A stretch of 15,379 nucleotides of DNA from Oribacterium sp. UBA3737. Its GTDB lineage: Bacteria; Bacillota_A; Clostridia; Lachnospirales; Lachnospiraceae. The stretch covers positions 1 to 15,379 of the forward strand of contig DFGZ01000189.1 in assembly GCA_002371295.1 (NCBI GenBank), in the 5' to 3' direction. The notes below the pieces were generated by a model. The model did not search any database, was not told where the DNA came from, and saw nothing but the letters and a program-made list of their open reading frames with translations. Shown here in pieces: positions 14,039 to 15,379 of the stretch. Each line of letters starts with the position of its first letter. Positions within the stretch are counted from its first letter, which is position 1. The translations under genes and the position numbers were made by a program.

Positions 14039-15211
14039 TTAAGCTAATGCATGCATGATATTTGCACAGAGTACCGCAAGAGGTGTTCCTACAACATAAC
14101 CCATGAGAGCCATGAGGATACCTACCGGAACAAGTGATCCTGAGTAAGAACCCGCAAGTACAGGTGCGGATGCCGTACCGCCGATGTTGGCAAGTGATGC
14201 AACTCCGGCAGTGAACAGGTCAAGCTTGAGTACTCTGCAGATAACAAGCATGAGAACCGCATGAATGGCAAGAATGATAAATCCTGTCAGTATCCATGCA
14301 GGTGCATCTCCGAGCTCCAGAAGACTTGCGCGGCTTGCCAGAAGTCCGATTACCGAATAAAGGAGCAGGTTGGAAACTTCAGCAGATCCCGGAACCTTGC
14401 CAAGAGGTGTGACTGCCGCTATAAGTGAAACAGCTGTAATGAAAAGAACAGTCCAGGTTGCCTTATCGGAGAATCCCGTCGCATCATACAGTACAGTTCC
14501 TACATTTGATGCGATGGCACTTGCAAGAAAAGCTGAACCTATAAGAAGTATGAGGCTCTGGAATGTGATCTTGTTCGTATTTGACTTTGCCTCTTCCTCA
14601 AGCTTTGATGAAACCTCATCAAGCTTTGAAGTATCTGCCTTGGTCCACTTATTGAACTTAGGTGCCAGCTGGATAGCCCATAAGAGGAACATTACCCAAA
14701 GGGAATAGTCGATGGAATCGATGACAAGTGCATAGCCCATATCCGCTTCACTGATATTGAGGGCTGCCTGAACCGCAACCATGTTTCCTGAACCGCCGAT
14801 CCATGATCCGCACAGTGCGCCGAGACCCATCCATGCATCACTTCCTATGGCGCCTTTCATGATAAGGAATGCAGCTATAAATCCGATGATGATGGTTACT
14901 GTTGCAGAAAAGAATCCTATAAGCATCTTTGGGCCAAGCTTCAGAACCTTTCTGATATCGCATCTCAGAAGCATGGCAAAGATCATGGCATAGGTCAGAT
15001 TGTTCTTCAGCGCGCTGTAGGCCGGTTTCGTTTCTGCCATATCCCATACCTTCAAGGTACAGAGAAGCATGGCAATCAGATAGCAGAGAACAACGGCAGG
15101 CACGTACTTGAAGAATTTTTGAAGACCGCCTGTGGCATGTGTTGACAGCGTGACCAGAACGGCAGCCATAAACAACAGAACCGCAACATAAGTGAACCCA
15201 TTAGTAATCAT
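14039..15211 (-). CDS. DUF819 family integral membrane protein, transporter-like
   Basis: This 390-residue protein has about ten to eleven hydrophobic helices and one hydrophilic loop at about 195-222 (KFNKWTK to SNTNK) that splits it into two halves. Each half holds a Gly-rich motif, GSWIGGSGNM and ANIGGTASAPVLAGSY, in the pattern of two related repeats, as in DUF819 (YjcL-like) proteins. Family members are thought to be transporters, but no substrate is established. The ATG at 15211 has AAGGGGG 7 nt upstream; the longer frame to 15232 runs back through this site and is less likely. It lies directly upstream of pepD, which could suggest peptide or amino-acid uptake, but each gene seems to have its own promoter. 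No terminator follows it. Confidence 0.88.
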   Translation of the reverse strand: MITNGFTYVAVLLFMAAVLVTLSTHATGGLQKFFKYVPAVVLCYLIAMLLCTLKVWDMAETKPAYSALKNNLTYAMIFAMLLRCDIRKVLKLGPKMLIGFFSATVTIIIGFIAAFLIMKGAIGSDAWMGLGALCGSWIGGSGNMVAVQAALNISEADMGYALVIDSIDYSLWVMFLLWAIQLAPKFNKWTKADTSKLDEVSSKLEEEAKSNTNKITFQSLILLIGSAFLASAIASNVGTVLYDATGFSDKATWTVLFITAVSLIAAVTPLGKVPGSAEVSNLLLYSVIGLLASRASLLELGDAPAWILTGFIILAIHAVLMLVICRVLKLDLFTAGVASLANIGGTASAPVLAGSYSGSLVPVGILMALMGYVVGTPLAVLCANIMHALA

Positions 15212-15243
15212 AAACAACCCCCTTTGAAACATTATTTTTAATA

Positions 15244-15273
15244 ATTATAACACCTAAAATTAAGTTTTGTCTC
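15244..15273 (-). promoter_or_regulatory. Promoter for the DUF819 gene
   Basis: On the minus strand TGTTATAAT (15252 down to 15244) is a perfect extended -10 box. GAGACA at 15273-15268 can serve as a weak -35 with an 18-bp spacer. Transcription would start near 15237, giving a leader of about 26 nt. Confidence 0.6.
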
Positions 15274-15379
15274 TAGCTTAAAGATATATTAAGTAGAACA
15301 GATACGATATAAATTAAAGGAATGGCTCCGGAGCTGTTACTCAAAATTTCATACAATCTCCCATCAGAGATGGTCGATT

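Noticed and set aside
15325..15334. Perfect palindrome GCTCCGGAGC
   Set aside because: Only 10 bp, with no T-run or repeat elsewhere in the window; could be chance.
15273..15379. Short open frames at the right edge: plus strand from ATG 15322 (MAPELLLKIS...) and minus strand ending at 15273
   Set aside because: Both run off the window; the plus frame has its purine block only 1 nt from the ATG, and the minus frame would end inside the DUF819 promoter. Too little sequence to support either.

Overview
The window looks like a chromosomal segment of a low-to-moderate-GC Firmicute, most likely a Lachnospiraceae member (Butyrivibrio or Pseudobutyrivibrio type). This rests on AT-rich spacers, strong GGAGG ribosome-binding sites, extended -10 promoters and protein families typical of that group (DUF975, DUF819, PepD, a HAD lipoprotein). 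No rRNA, tRNA, transposase, phage gene or CRISPR array was seen. The genus is an inference.

Layout. At the left edge (1-476, minus) is the N-terminal part of a lipoprotein with a HAD phosphatase domain. From 4739 down to 658 (minus) lies a five-gene block, read in transcription order: a double zinc-ribbon protein with a RanBP2-type finger, a small SpeD-like pyruvoyl decarboxylase, a DUF4178 membrane protein with a Ser/Gly/Tyr-rich tail, a DUF350 membrane protein, and a membrane-anchored SpeE-like aminopropyltransferase. Diverging from it (5024-5731, plus) is a DUF975 membrane protein, closed by a strong hairpin. Next, sbcC and sbcD (5876-10199, minus) encode the two subunits of the SbcCD nuclease, with a 14-nt gene overlap. 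A divergent spacer with a 42-bp palindrome leads to a small secreted protein of unknown function (10505-11056, plus). A shared hairpin separates it from a CapA-family metallophosphatase without signal peptide (11128-12297, minus). Then come the dipeptidase gene pepD (12465-13901, minus) and a DUF819 transporter-like membrane protein (14039-15211, minus).

The most interesting part is the five-gene block. SpeD and SpeE normally act in sequence, SpeD making decarboxylated S-adenosylmethionine and SpeE transferring its aminopropyl group to an amine. Here their genes are separated by two membrane-protein genes of unknown function and preceded by a zinc-ribbon gene. No ornithine or arginine decarboxylase gene is nearby. 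The SpeE has about seven transmembrane segments, and the SpeD has Thr where the usual Glu precedes the self-cleaving Ser. My inference is that this is a membrane-associated polyamine or aminopropyl modification system rather than ordinary spermidine synthesis. DUF350 proteins occur in similar envelope-associated neighbourhoods (for example E. coli yjfL in the yjf cluster), so the neighbourhood type may not be new. Its biochemical role is, as far as I know, unresolved.

At the DNA level, two intergenic palindromes (531-561 and 10240-10281) share a GATA..GGA.CGCTTCGCG core and look like copies of one dispersed palindromic element. Several start codons were moved downstream of the longest open frame because a clear ribosome-binding site and family conservation point to the internal start.
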